From: Pegoplata infirma
Lineage: Eukaryota > Arthropoda > Insecta > Diptera > Anthomyiidae
Direction: 5' to 3'
Assembly (NCBI GenBank): GCA_963921195.1
Contig: OY992537.1
Coordinates: 35,387,410-35,451,409 of the forward strand
DNA: 64,000 nucleotides
The notes beneath the pieces are model-generated. The model did not search any database, was not told the origin of the DNA, and saw nothing but the letters and a program-made list of their open reading frames with translations. Below, piece by piece: positions 1 to 13,100 of the stretch. Position 1 is the first letter of the stretch. Each line of letters starts with the position of its first letter. The translations under genes and the position numbers were made by a program.

Positions 1-51
1 AAAAAGAGTTGAAAAATAAAAAAAATTTTCATGTTATAATGTATACAGACT

Positions 52-203
52 AGCGTGATTTTAAAATCACCATGTGATTTTCCTTTGAACAAAATCACAT
101 AGTGATTTACAAAATCATCTCAAATTGTACTAGCATAAAGAAAAATTGCAAAATCATCTCAACTTACCATGGTAAGTTCTTGTAGTGTGAACATGGCCTT
201 ACT
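52..203. repeat. 150-bp interspersed repeat, copy 1
   Basis: This block starts with AGCGTGATTTTAAAATCACC and ends near GTGTGAACATGGC. It recurs almost unchanged at 41394-41543. Both copies directly follow a TA dinucleotide. It holds internal short inverted repeats (TGATTTTAAAATCA) and a palindromic ACTTACCATGGTAAGT. It is probably a short MITE; the superfamily is unknown. Confidence 0.6.
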
Positions 204-363
204 CCTTCAAGAATTCTAAAAAAATGAGCGGTCATCCAACATGTGTATAAATATGTCGGATAAGTGTATTTTGAAAATATTTTTTCGTCAACTAACAAGT
301 CATCCAACATGTATTGTGTCTCTGGGCGGCTTAAGTGTGAATAGGGTATAAGAGAGTTTGATA

Positions 364-500
364 CCCTATTCACACGTACAGTTTTAAATCGTTTTTAGCA
401 GCAATATTTTTAGCACTTTCTTTATTCTATTACAGTATATTGACAGAAAATGCTAAAAATAATTGCTAAAAACGGTTTAAAACTGTAAGTGTGAATAGGG
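364..500. mobile_element. 137-bp palindromic MITE
   Basis: The ends CCCTATTCACAC and GTGTGAATAGGG are exact inverted copies flanked by TA on both sides. The inner arms (ACAGTTTTAAA, CGTTTTTAGCA) also pair, so nearly the whole element folds. A loose copy of the right end lies just upstream at about 331-349. Confidence 0.65.
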
Positions 501-877
501 TATGAAAGGACCCAAAATCAGTCTGCAAGTTTATGAAAATTGGTAAACTTAATGTATTGCAGAAATTTAAAAATTTTGTAAAAAGATCAAAGATAATTAG
601 AAAATGAGTAAATTTTACCACTATTATTGACAGGATTACCTATCTATATTGAGAGGATTACCACTATTTCCGCTATTAAAATTCTCTCTTAACTAATTTC
701 CCTACTTTTTCCCGTGATTTTGGAGCATTTTGCCTCTCTTTCCACTTTTCCCCCTGATTTTGCAGCATTTTTTTTTTTAAATTTGCAGATATTTTCATAC
801 ATTAAGAGAATCATTTTTTCCTTTGTAAAAAAAGAATGCATTTTTTTGACCCCATATAATCTGACACCCACTGTTAT

Positions 878-971
878 GCACATTCGATTGCCGCAATGGG
901 GTGCACATCGATTGCCACAATGGGGCGCACATCGATTGCCACAATGGGGCGCACATCGATTGCCACAATGG
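878..971. repeat. 24-bp tandem repeat, about 4 copies
   Basis: Four near-identical units of about 24 bp, each containing CGATTGCCACAATGGGG, follow one another. The reading frames across them are a by-product of a unit length divisible by three. Confidence 0.8.
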
Positions 972-1187
972 GCGAACAGTGGGGAAAATTGTTTTGTTTT
1001 TTGTCAAATTTTTACTACAGGTCGCAATTCTTTGACCGGATCTGTCCAAACTGAGAGTGCCACTATTTTTCTACGACCCAAAATAAAAAATATCTCGTCG
1101 TGTTGGTGTGTCAATTTCACGTACAGTGTTTTAATAAAGCGTTTAAAAAATCTAAAAACTAAGCAAATCTAAAAAAATAAAAATAAA

Positions 1188-1736
1188 ATAAACAAGTTAA
1201 ATTCGACATTGCCGAATGTATCGATACCCTCCCTCCACAATGTAAAAAAAGTTTATTTGCAAAAAACAAAAAAAAAAAATTTGAAAACAAAATCAACGAA
1301 AACTTTTTTTTGTAAAAAAAATATGTTTGTACTTGTTTAAATACCATTCGGTGATCAATTCTGTTTACATGTGTCAACAAGCAGCCGAATTAAAGCATTT
1401 TGTATTTTTAGGTTATGTTGAATGTACCGAAATTTTCGAGGTGTCCTTACATTTTTTTTTTCATAATTTTTAAACCGCTGAAACGATTTCGCTTAAATGC
1501 AATACCAAACATCTTAGAGCAGCAACAAGTAAATATGCCAAGTCTTAGTCATATCTTTTGGCCGTGATCACCATTTCCACAGACGGACAGACAGACGGAC
1601 ATTGCTGAAACTTCTTAAAATCGATCACTGATCAATAATATATATAGATTATGGGATCCTATACCTCTATTTCGATGTGTTACAAACGGAATGACAAACT
1701 AATATATACCCTCTATCACTAAGTGTAGGGTATACT
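1188..1736 (+). mobile_element. TATACCC repeat, copy a
   Basis: Interspersed repeat with a left end AACAAGTTAAATTCG...GCCGAATGTA, an inner ATACCCTCC, a middle with GACAGACGGACAT, and a right end CCTCTATCACTAAGTGTAGGGTATA. The family has at least seven further copies here. It has no coding capacity and its superfamily is unassigned. Confidence 0.65.
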
Positions 1737-2508
1737 TTTGTTAAGCAACTGAAACGTTTTTATATCAGAAGTTCAAAATCCTGCACTTGGATTAGAAATG
1801 TCGTTTTTTCCGTTCTCTTTTGTCGTCATAGATAATAAAGATACAAATCGTCGGTGCGCCAACCAGAATTTCCAAAAACCCAGCCTTCGTGTGATATTTC
1901 TATAGTGTACGATAAAACTTTAAGAAACTCATGGCGTTTGTGGTTGTAATGTGTGAAAAAAAATTGTGGTTTATCAACCTTATTGTGGCTGGGCTCTTAA
2001 TTTGAAATTGTCTCCAATTGTATTTGTTGGAAGGTCCCAAACAATTTTGAATAAATTAATTAGTAGTACGATTTTTGTTTTTTATTTTTATTTATATTCT
2101 TAAATCTATGTTTTTTTTTTTTGTTAAACATTATACACTTAAGATAAATTGTTCTTTTAGATAACATTTAATAAAATTTTGTTTAGTTTTTCTGTGTTGA
2201 TTTTTTTTTTTACTTAAAGATTGTAAAGACTTTTTAGGCCTCTGCAAACATTTACTAATAGAGGTTTTCTTTTGTATTTTTGTAAAACTTGAATTATTTT
2301 TTATTTGAACAAGCCTTTTGAGTAAAAATTATAAAAAAAAAATATACAATTTTAAAAATAAATAATTTAAACAAAAAATAATTGATGTGTACTTGCAAAA
2401 CATAGAATACAGATAAAAATTGGGGAATACAAATATTGAATATCATAAAAAGTTGTAAAATACATAATTGCAATTGAATAAATCGATTAAAAAGGTATCA
2501 GGTCGAAC
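1737..2508. other. AT-rich gap, nothing recognised
   Basis: Very AT-rich sequence with long T and A runs. I see no gene and no clear repeat structure. Confidence 0.5.
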
Positions 2509-3228
2509 TACACCATTTACAATTTTATTTCAGAAAATAAAAATTATATTTCAGTAATTTCCAATTATTTTTCAAAAATTTATAAATTTAATTCAAAAAT
2601 TTCCAATTATATTTCAGAAATTTTCATTTATTTTTCAGAAATTTACATTTATATTTAAGAAAATTTTATTTTTTAAATTGTATTTTAAAAATTTAAATAT
2701 AAATTTTCGAAATACAAGTGAAATGCAAATTTTTGAAACACAAATGGAATTTTCTGAAAAGCATTTAGAAATTTCTGAAACACAATTAGAAATTTCTGAA
2801 ACATAAATGGAAATATCTGAAATATAAATGGAAATTTCTGATATTTTGAAATATAATTAAGAACTTTTTAAATATACATAATTAGAAATTTTTTAAATAT
2901 AATTGGGAATTTCTTAAATATTAATGGAAATTTCTAAAATAAAATTGGAAATTTTTTAAATAAAAGTTTGTTTTTTTATTCGACCTTTTCTTTATAGAAT
3001 CTCAAATGAATAAATACTCAAGTTCGAGGTCATAAACTTTAAATGTTTTTTTTATTTATTTAAATATTTCCAATATTTCGATATTCTTTGAATATCTTCA
3101 TCAGGGACAGTCTAATGTTTCACAAAAATATAAATAAGAATTATTCATTTGAAATTTTTTAAATATATTTGGAAATTTTTGAAATATAATTTGTATGTAT
3201 TTTCTGAGATAAAATTGAAAATGGTGTA
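2509..3228. mobile_element. CACCATTT-ended foldback element (older copy)
   Basis: The ends TACACCATTT and AAATGGTGTA are inverted copies at a TA. The interior is made of degenerate units such as AATTTCTGAAATATAATTGG. It appears to be a diverged relative of the element at 4534-6189. Confidence 0.5.
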
Positions 3229-4028
3229 AAAAGAAATTTTATTCTGGAATCTGTTCAAGTTGCTTTCAGATATTTTTTTTAGAAATTGTTATTTTAGTTC
3301 ACATCGAATTTACTTTAATAAAATTGCTAAAGTATGTATGACATCTGCTTTTTTAAATTTTCAAGCAACTTTATCACAGAAAATAGGTTGGATATACAGA
3401 AGTTATTTTTAAAAAGGGATTTGTAAATCGGAATTATTAAACAACAAAAAGGAATGTGTGTTTGGAGAATATTTTTTCCAAAAAAATAACTATCAATTTC
3501 AAAATTTTGATGTTACTATCGATTAAAGCAATCGATGTTCTTCATAAAAGAGATTTTTTAAAATTACTCCAATTATTTATATTTTTATATTAAAAAGTTA
3601 TTCAAATGTATAAAATTAATATTTATTTGAAGCTATTATGTGTTGAAATTATTATAGTTTATTTTGCACCAATTTATAGCCAGAAATTATAACAAGTAAA
3701 AAAAAAAATTTATGAAAAATAAAATGAAATATTTTAGCTTTGTAGCTTGTTTGTCAATTGCTGAGTTATTATTTTTTTTATCGTTATTATTTTTGTTTTA
3801 ATTTATTTTATTAGCATTATTACTAATCCATTTATAATTTAGCAGATAATACAGATTATACAATCAAAAAAACTACGCACTACTAAAAAAAGTTTTGAAA
3901 AAGATACTCGTTGCAGACGAGATCATTTATGTTTTGTTTCATTTAGATAAAATTACAAATAATTTATAGTTTTTTGTTTAATTTGTTTAGTATTTATTAT
4001 ATTGAGCATTTAAATAATGCTGCTATTT
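3229..4028. other. 3' flank of the ITM2-like gene, AT-rich
   Basis: No gene or bounded element was recognised. It lies downstream of the ITM2-like stop codon and should hold its 3' UTR. I could not pick a single convincing polyadenylation signal in such AT-rich DNA. Confidence 0.4.
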
Positions 4029-4159
4029 TTATTTCGGATGTTGTCGTTCATACTCTTCAATTTCATCAATATTAACAATATCGAATTCAACAATACCTTT
4101 GCCGGAATATTCAGCAAATTTGCCTTGATCAATTAAGGGCTTAGCTTCACGTTTAAAAA
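4029..4159 (-). CDS. ITM2: ITM2-like, last coding exon
   Basis: The acceptor TTTACAG ends at 4160. The exon completes a codon split after its first base (phase 1) and encodes VFKREAKPLIDQGKF and onward to a TAA at 4029-4031. The KREA motif matches the furin site of the family. The C-terminal peptide is acidic (IDEIEEYE), unlike the vertebrate 23-residue Bri peptide. Confidence 0.85.
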
Positions 4160-7100
4160 CTGTAAATAAAGAAGAAAAAACAATTTATTAATTCATTATA
4201 TAATTGAAATGTTATATAAATAATAGTTAATTTGTGCTGAAACATAAGTAAGGTACGTTTTCTTAGAATCTGAATTAATTTAATTCATTATTTCTTAAAA
4301 GTTATACGCTTGAAGGCGCGCTTGGGCGATAATCTACATAGGGAGTCCTGTAGCTAAGTTACTGGATGGGGTTCGATTCCCACCAGAAACCTTGGTCTGT
4401 TTCGCTACAACAAGACGACAGTTATTGTATTACCAGTTCTCGATTAGGTTAAATTTATTAAAAAAAAATATTTGTAATTAAAAATGGAACAAATAAATAA
4501 AAACACTTCATATGATAAAAATTATTATTATTACACCATTTCCAATTGTATTTTAAAAATTTCCAAATGTATTATAAAATTGTCCAAAAGTATTTTAAAA
4601 TTGTCAAAATATATTTTAAAATTGTCCAAATTAATGTTAAAATTGTCCAAATGAATTTTAAAATTTTCCAAATGTATTATAAAATTGTCCAAATGTATTT
4701 TAAAATTGTCCAAATATATTTTAAAATTGTCCAAATTAATGTTAAAATTGTCCAAAATAATTTTAAAATTTTCCAAATGTATTTTAACATTGTCCAAATA
4801 TATTTCAAAATTGTCCAAATTGATTTTAAACTTGTCCAAATGTATTTTAAAATTGTCCAAATATATTTTAAAATTGTCCAAATGTGTTTTAAAATTGTAC
4901 AAATGTATTTTAAAATTGTCCAAATTTAATTTAATATTTTCCAAATGTATTTTAAAATTGTCCAAATGTATTTTAAAACTATCCCAATGAAGTTTAAAAT
5001 TTTCCAAATGTATTTTAAAATTATCCAAATGTATTTTAAAATATTCTATGTATAATTCTATGTAGAATATTTGTAAATACATTTGGAAAATTTTAAAATA
5101 CATTTGGAAAATTTTAAAATACATTTGGAAAATTTTAAACTACATTGGGACAGTTTTAAAATACATTTGGAAAATTTTAAAATACATTTGGACAAATTTA
5201 AAAATACATTTGGAAAATTTTAAACTACATTTGGATAATTTTAAAATATATTTGGACAATTTTAAAATACATGTGGACCAATTTTAAATACATTAAAAAA
5301 ACATTAAACTACATTTGGACAATTTTAAAATACATTTGGACAATTTTAAAATACATTTGGACAATTTTAAACTACTTTTGGACAATTTTAAACTACATTT
5401 GGACAATTTTAAAATACATTTGGACAATTTTAAAATACATTTGGGCAATTTTAAAATACATTTGGACAATTTTAAACTACTTTTGGACTATTTTAAACTA
5501 TATTTGGACAATTTTAAAATACATTTGGACAATTTTAAAATACATGTGGATATTTTTAAAATACATGTGGATATTTTTAAAATACATTTGAAAAATTTTA
5601 AACTACATTTGGGCAATTTTAAAATACATTTGGAAAATTTTAAAATACATTTGAAAAATTTTAAAATACATTTGGAAAATTTTAAACTACATTGGGACAG
5701 TTTTAAAATACATTTGGAAAATTTAAAAATACATTTGGACAAATTTAAAAATACATTTGGAAAATTTTAAACTACATTTGGACAATTTAAAAAAAACATT
5801 TGGACAATTTTAAAATATATTAGGACAATTTTAAAATTCATTTGAACAATTTTAAAATACAATTGGACAATTTTAAAATACATTTGGACAATTTTAAAAT
5901 ACATTTGGACAATTTTAAAATTCATTTGGAAATTTTTAAAATACATTTGGAAAATTTTAAACTACATTTGGACAATTTTTAAATATATTTGGACAATTTT
6001 AAAATACATTTGGACAATTTTAAAATACATTTGGACAATTTTAAACTACTTTTGGACAATTTTAAACTACATTTGGACAATTTTAAAATACATTTGGACA
6101 ATTTTAAAATACATGTGGATATTTTTAAAATACATTTGGACAATTTTAAAATACATTTGGAAATTTTTAAACTACAATTGGAAATGGTGTAGTCTACAAG
6201 CCATTTGAAAATTGATTTATCTAACAAATTAACTAATAATACACTAGCATGCCCAGCCAGAACTTTGTTACGGGAAATATTAAATACCGGATAAAAATGG
6301 ATACGAGTTTCTAAAATTCTCCCTTTTACAAAAACTGTTTAACAACTGTCAAACCATACATGGGACTATTTAAATAAATGGACTAATTAATTGACTATTT
6401 CATTGGCATTATATTGAAACTAATGCCAATGAAATTGTGAAATTTTTGTTTGCTTAAAACTTAAAATGGCTTTATCTCAAAAACTAGGCCAGATAGAGCA
6501 AAATGGAGGGCATTTTTGGTTCTTTGAATCCCCATAGTTTCGCCGGTCCTCGTTAGATGTGTGGACCCTAATAGGTCCAAATTTTGAATCTAAAAAATTG
6601 ACACTCCCGAAAATTTGAAAATTCACATACCTTTAGTATTATCTTGCTTAGTTTTCCAGGTACTGCAATTTAGGGGCCCAAGATGGTCTTGAGAATTTAA
6701 GAAACTGAATAACTAAAAAACTATTTCTCAGAGGATTTTCGAGTATTGGCAGACGAGTTCTAGAAACCAAGAGCTACAAAAATGCTTTTGGAATTTTTGT
6801 TGTGTCGGCAATATTTACCGAGATATGAGCATTTTTAAATTTTCGGGAATCCCAAATTTTTTGGATTCAAAGTTATGACCCATTGGGGTCCACACATATG
6901 AAGAGGACCAGCGAAAGTATGGTAATCCAATCCATTTTGCTCTATCTGGCTTAGTTTTCGAGATATCGCCATTTTAAGTTAAAAAAATATATATATTTAT
7001 TGTAACAAATGCTTTTTTCATTAATTGTAAATAGTTTTTTTAGGCATTAGTGCCGTTTCATTGGCATAAGTACAACAAATGCCAAAAAATTTCATTGGCA

Positions 7101-10100
7101 ATAAATGCTAATGCCTTTTTTTGGCATTGGCATTAGTTCCAACTAATGCCTTTTTTTGGCATTGGCATTAGTTCCAACTAATGCCTTTTTTTGGCATTGG
7201 CATTAGTTCCAACTAATGCCAATGAAAATTCAATGCCAATTTAAAATTCCCATGTATGTGTCAAACAATAAAATTAAATAGCCCCGTTTAGCCCGGAATC
7301 ATGTTCGTTTCGGTGAATACATCGTAAAAACCCTATGAAATCAGGAAAGTAAAAAGTTATATTCGGCCTTGGCGACTTTATTGATACACTCCACAATGTA
7401 AAAAAAGATTTTGGCAAAAAAAATTATTTGAAAAAAAAAATTGGTAAAAGAAATTAGTTTTGAAAACAAAAAAATAAAAAATTCTGTGAAAAAATTTTTT
7501 GTGAAAAAAAAATTTCGCTATTTTTTTTTTTTAGTTTATATTTTGTAAAAAAAATGTAAGCACCAGTTTTTACCATTTTTTGTCCACTTACTCCAAAAAA
7601 AAGTAATTCACATAAAAAATGTGAAAATGAAAATTTCCGAATTTTTTTGGTGTTCTAGATTTCACATACGAATTTCTTTTTCGTTTTGTTTCACATAAAT
7701 AAAATTTGGTGAAAGTAAAACGAATGGACTTTTTTCCTTATAATTTTTTAAATTTTAATTATTCGATTTCAACATCGAATGAAAACGTGATCAGCAAAAC
7801 ACTAAACTTGATTTCATGTGATTCGGAAATTTTCATGTGAATTGAAAAGCTGTGAAAGACAGAACAGAGGTCTTAGAATAGAAATTTCCATTTTTTTTGT
7901 TGGGGGATTCTAGATTTAAAACTTCAAGTTTATAAGTTTCAACAATTTTTTTTTGCTAAAAATTATTTTTTTCGACATATTTTGCAAGGCCGAACTTAAG
8001 TTTTTTATCTAAAATTTGGCTCAAAAAAGGTTAAAAATTATTTAAAAAAAAAAAAACTTACCTCCTGATACATAGTTCTCCAATTTATAAACTTTCATAT
8101 CATAACATTCATTAGCAATACGTTCCGATATTAAGGTTAAATCAGAAATTGGTGGCATGACAACACGCATATTACGTCTAACACGATCCGTATCGATATT
8201 ATAATATCCGGAACCCATTTTTTCCATTAAATCCATAAAACTCTTTGGCGGCAATGTGGTATTACGATCTAATGGCATTATAAAACAACGATTTGCAGTA
8301 GTATCAATAATAGCCGATTGATTTTCTTTAAAATCATGCATAAAACGTCCATGACGACCATCTTTGAAATCGGGTACATCAATTTTCGTATAACTCTCAT
8401 CATCACTTATGTCCATTTCAATTTCTTCGCGGAAGAAATCATCGTCACTATTAAAGGTGCTATCCAAACTTTTGCCAGTTAGACGTGGTAGCAACCAATT
8501 GAAATTTAAATCAAATTCATCGGGTTGTGGATAGAAACGTGGCATCGTTAAATTACTGTTCAATTCATAGGGTACATCGCATAATGTACGATAATGAAAT
8601 TTAGTTGGATTATCGGTTGTGCCAAAGGAACGATAAATGAAATAACCACCAAACATACCCAATAAAATGGTGATTAAAATGAGAAGAACGGTTAAACCAT
8701 TTTTGACGCAATAAAAAGCGGGAGGATGATTATAGTGTACTGATTCAACATCACCGCCATTGTGTGCAATATAAGGTTTTTGTTGCTAAAAATACAAGAA
8801 AAATTTAAATGAAATAAGATATTTTAAGTTAAAATTAACACTATAGTGTACACACAAAATTGTTTTATTTTTCATGAACGATTTTCATAGTATTTATGAA
8901 CAAATTCATTAACTTTTTCATAATATTTATAAACTTTTTCATAGTATTTATGAAAAATGTTAAAAATTCTTAAATTTCACATATTACGATTTATTCATAA
9001 ATACTATGAAAAAGTTTATAAATATTATGAAAAAGTTAATAAATTGTATGAATTTGTTCATAAATACTATGAAAATCGTTCATGGAAGAAAAAATTTTTT
9101 GTGTGTAAATATATTTACGTATGCACTAATTTTAATAAAACTTTAAAAGGATTAAAAAGAAACGAGGGTCTTGTTGAAAAGGATACAAACGGGTTAAAAT
9201 TTTGTCAAACTTTAAATTTTTATTAAAAGATCTTCTCAAAAGACTATGAGGCATGTCACAGACTCAATTCCGTTCGGATTCGGAAAAAGTGGCTTAGTCG
9301 TAAAACGCAAAGCGAATATTTTTTTTTTCGAAATGAAACCACTTTTATGCAACTCAATTCCACTTTGAAAGTGATTTCATTCCCAAAATTATAATATTCG
9401 TTTTGTGTTTTACGAGCAAATCACATTTTCCAAATCCGAACGGAATTGAGTCTGTGACATACCCTATGTACAAACCAATACGATCTTTCACCTGGCAGGT
9501 CATCTAAAGGATTCCCACTATATATCTTTCAATAGATCTTTTTAAATTTCTAATAAACGTACATTTTCAAATTTTAATTGATCTTGCCAAATTTCAAATA
9601 AAGTTTTTAAATTTCAATTTGTGTAAGTTTTAAATGGAATCTTCAATTTTGAAATAGATCTCTTCCGAGTTTCATACCAAAATGTTGTAAAAAATGTTTA
9701 ATCTTGTCCTCTTTTTAAGAAATCTTAATTAAAATATAATAACGACCCTCGTACACATGTAAAAATACAAAAAAAAAAGAGTTTATGAACTTAATAACCA
9801 AATCAGCTTAATTTGACGACATGTATATTGCCGGAAAATCAATATGAACTTGCTGCAACAACTATTGTGTGTGCGTTACATAGACTATCGCAAAATGAAT
9901 CAGTGCTTCTATAATTGGATTGAAATAAAAATAATGGAAGTTCATAATACACATTCATTTAAAGGCGAGCAGAAACATTTATAAATAATTTAACATCTTT
10001 AGACTTTACACAATGCAATTGCAGGATTAATGTATAGATGCTACGTAAACATTTATATAAAGTAGCGAATAAAGAAAAGTTTTTATGACGAATCGTCAGT

Positions 10101-13100
10101 AGAGTCGATTTAGATTGTTAGTAAATCATAAATAGGTCAAGGATTTTTATGAACCTAAAAATAGAAAATATGCACCTTAAAGTGATGTTGGGGAAAACAT
10201 ACGTTTTTTATTACGTTTTATTCTATACTCAAATCAGTACGCCCAAGTTTTTACTCTCTAAAACTCTTTTCTATGGAATTTTGGTTAAACTAACAAACTT
10301 GGGGTCAATTAATATTTTAGTAAAAACAACTGCCATAAACGGTTGTAGTTATTTTGCAAAAAGTTTTGATCGTTTTAGTGCACAAAATATAACAAAAACC
10401 CTCAGGTTTTGAGAGTAAAAACTTGGGGTCAATTAATATTTTAGTAAAAACAACTGCCATAAACGGTTGTAGTTATTTTGCAAAAAGTTTTGATCGTTTT
10501 AGTGCACAAAATATAACAAAAACCCTCAGGTTTTGAGAGTAAAAAAATCCATCAGATTCTGACAAATTTTCATCTCGGCTTTTCTGATGGCCCTGCTTGT
10601 AGACATTATCGTGCAGTCATCAGCATATGGTCAGTCTTCTCGTCAGGGATCTCATATTCCACCTCACCAAGGTCTTCCTTATGGAGAAGGAATATGAGAT
10701 CCTCTATGAAAGCACAGCTGAAATACTACGGGACGCCTCCACAGGTTGCGGATAGTGGAAAGCCCTACTATGTAGTAGACGGGTAACTCACGGCGTGTCC
10801 GTCTGACGGGTCTCAGACGGACACGCCTGGCGACGTGTAACTTTTAAATTCTGAGAACTTTTGATGCTCTAACAGACATGGCGAATAATTGGCGCCATTC
10901 AATAACCAAAGCCAAAATCATCAACATAAATGTCAACCTCACCTGCCGACAACCACGAGGCACTGACGACCGATCATGGGCGGTATAATCCTAACACCGA
11001 TAGTGAGGAGGAAATTCTCTATCACTTTGCTCTCCTGGAGGCGCTCTGGCAGTCCCAGTTCCAGGATCGGGTAGATAGCCCAATCAGCTGTTTACCTTAG
11101 AGAAAACGATTACTGAAACCTTATTAAATGTAAACAAACGGAAACCTTTGATGACGACATTTAGCTTTAAACAAGGAACACGCTTTGGATCATGGAACGT
11201 AAGATCGTTAACAGAGATAACCAAACTGGCACAAATAAGCAAAGAAATGCAAAACTACAAGTTACTCTTCTTAGGACTATGCGAAACCAGATGGCCTGAA
11301 TCTGGAGAATTTAAAACCGATGATGATCTATCCTTCATCTACTCTGGAAAACCAATTGACCAACCTCGCTCAAGTGGCGTCGGCATTCTTCTCTCCAAAG
11401 AAGCACGAAAAGCACTTATTGATTGGAAACCCTATTCAGACCGTATAACTATTGCAAGATTTCGTACCAAAGCCAGAAATTTAACCTGCATACAGTGTTA
11501 TGCGCCTACAGAGACCTCGGATCCCTCTTTAAAAGAAGATTTCTACAGTCAGTTGAGTAGAGTCACAGCATCTGTCAACCGTGGCGACATCATGCTTGTA
11601 ATGGGAGACTTCAACGCCCAACTAGGTCCCGATAATACCAACAACGAACACGTAATGGGTCGCCATGCTTTAGGAAGAATGACCGAGAATGGTGAACTCT
11701 TTGTTGAGATGTGTGCTACTAATAACCTAGTGATCGGAGGAACACTCTTCCCTCACAAAGTAACATGGGTCTCTCCTTACCATGTCACTAAGAATCAAAT
11801 CGATCATATTACCATTAGCAGAAAATGGTGAAATTTCCTCCTTGACGTACGTAACAAGAGAGGGGCCGACTGTTCTAGCGACCACCATCATATAGTTGGT
11901 ACAATAAGAATAAAAATTGCAGCTATCAAAATGAAAAACTCCGTTCAAAGGAGATTTGATACCCCTCGGATAAAAGATCCAGTTGTATGTGGTAAATATG
12001 CAATAAAATCAAATCTAAACACACTTCAAACCCGGTCACAGAAAGATTGGAAAATCTTAAAAAAATCTACTATAAACACAGCTAGAACACGGAATGAAGA
12101 GAGAAGAACACAAGCTGAATACAACCAACTTGATTGTGCAGTAAAGCGTAGCTCCCGGCGAGATAAACGTCGGTGGTCGGAAAATCATGCAAGGGACGCA
12201 CAGGCGGCTTCCGAAACAAACAGAACTCGAGACGTCTACAAGAACACTAGGAAGCTTGCTAACAGAAAACCACCCACGGGCAAACCGCTTAAAAGAAACG
12301 ACGGAGAATTGGTAACATCAAGTACTGAACAAATGAACATTTGGGTCGATTACTACTCAAATATACTACGACAACAGACACCAGGACAACAGGATCTCCA
12401 TATACCATGCAACTGCGAATCACATAGTATCAGACAAGACGTCGCAACAGAACCACCTTCTAATGATGAAATTGTGGATGCAAAAAACAATCTGAAGAAC
12501 AACAAAGCACCTGGCATTGACAACATAATCCATGAACTCCTTAAAGCTGACCCGTTTTCAAGTGCACATCTCATCTGTGATATCATTAAAAACTTATGGG
12601 ACATCAAGAACTTATGTGATGAACTTAAAGAAGGCATGATAATTAAAATCCCGAAGAAAGGAGACCTAACTGACTGCAGGAATTGGAGGAGAATAACTCT
12701 TCTTAGCATGGTTAACAAAGTCATTGCTAACATATTGAACAAGAGGCACACTAGCACACTGTTGATTGATATTCGATCAGAACAAGCCGGATTCCGCCCA
12801 AATAAATCCTGTATCGACCACATCAACAGCTTACGCATTATAGTAAAAGAGTCTGTTGAACGGAGATCTCCGTTATACATGGTATTCATAGACTTCGAAA
12901 AAGCGTTCGATACCCTCAATCACGGAGCTATTTGGAGTGCGTTAACTTGCAATGGTATACCGCAAAAAATCATAAACCTCATACGAGCACTATACCACAA
13001 CGCAAGCTGTCGTATACAACACGAAAACATCGTCAGTAACCGATATGCTATCCACATACTACAAAAAAAGTATGAAACATTTAACGGTTTTCCAGTGGTG

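Noticed and set aside
714..1172. 152-aa open frame
   Set aside because: It crosses a 24-bp tandem repeat and AT-rich DNA, has no known domain, and the opposite strand is open as well.
4534..6189. CRISPR-like appearance of regular repeats
   Set aside because: Units are contiguous with no unique spacers, and the genome is eukaryotic.
4531..6192. Long open frames with repeats like NFKIHLD on both strands
   Set aside because: They are produced by the minisatellite units of the foldback element; both strands and several frames are open at once.
12353..12919. 188-aa minus-strand frame
   Set aside because: Shadow of the reverse transcriptase frame on the plus strand.
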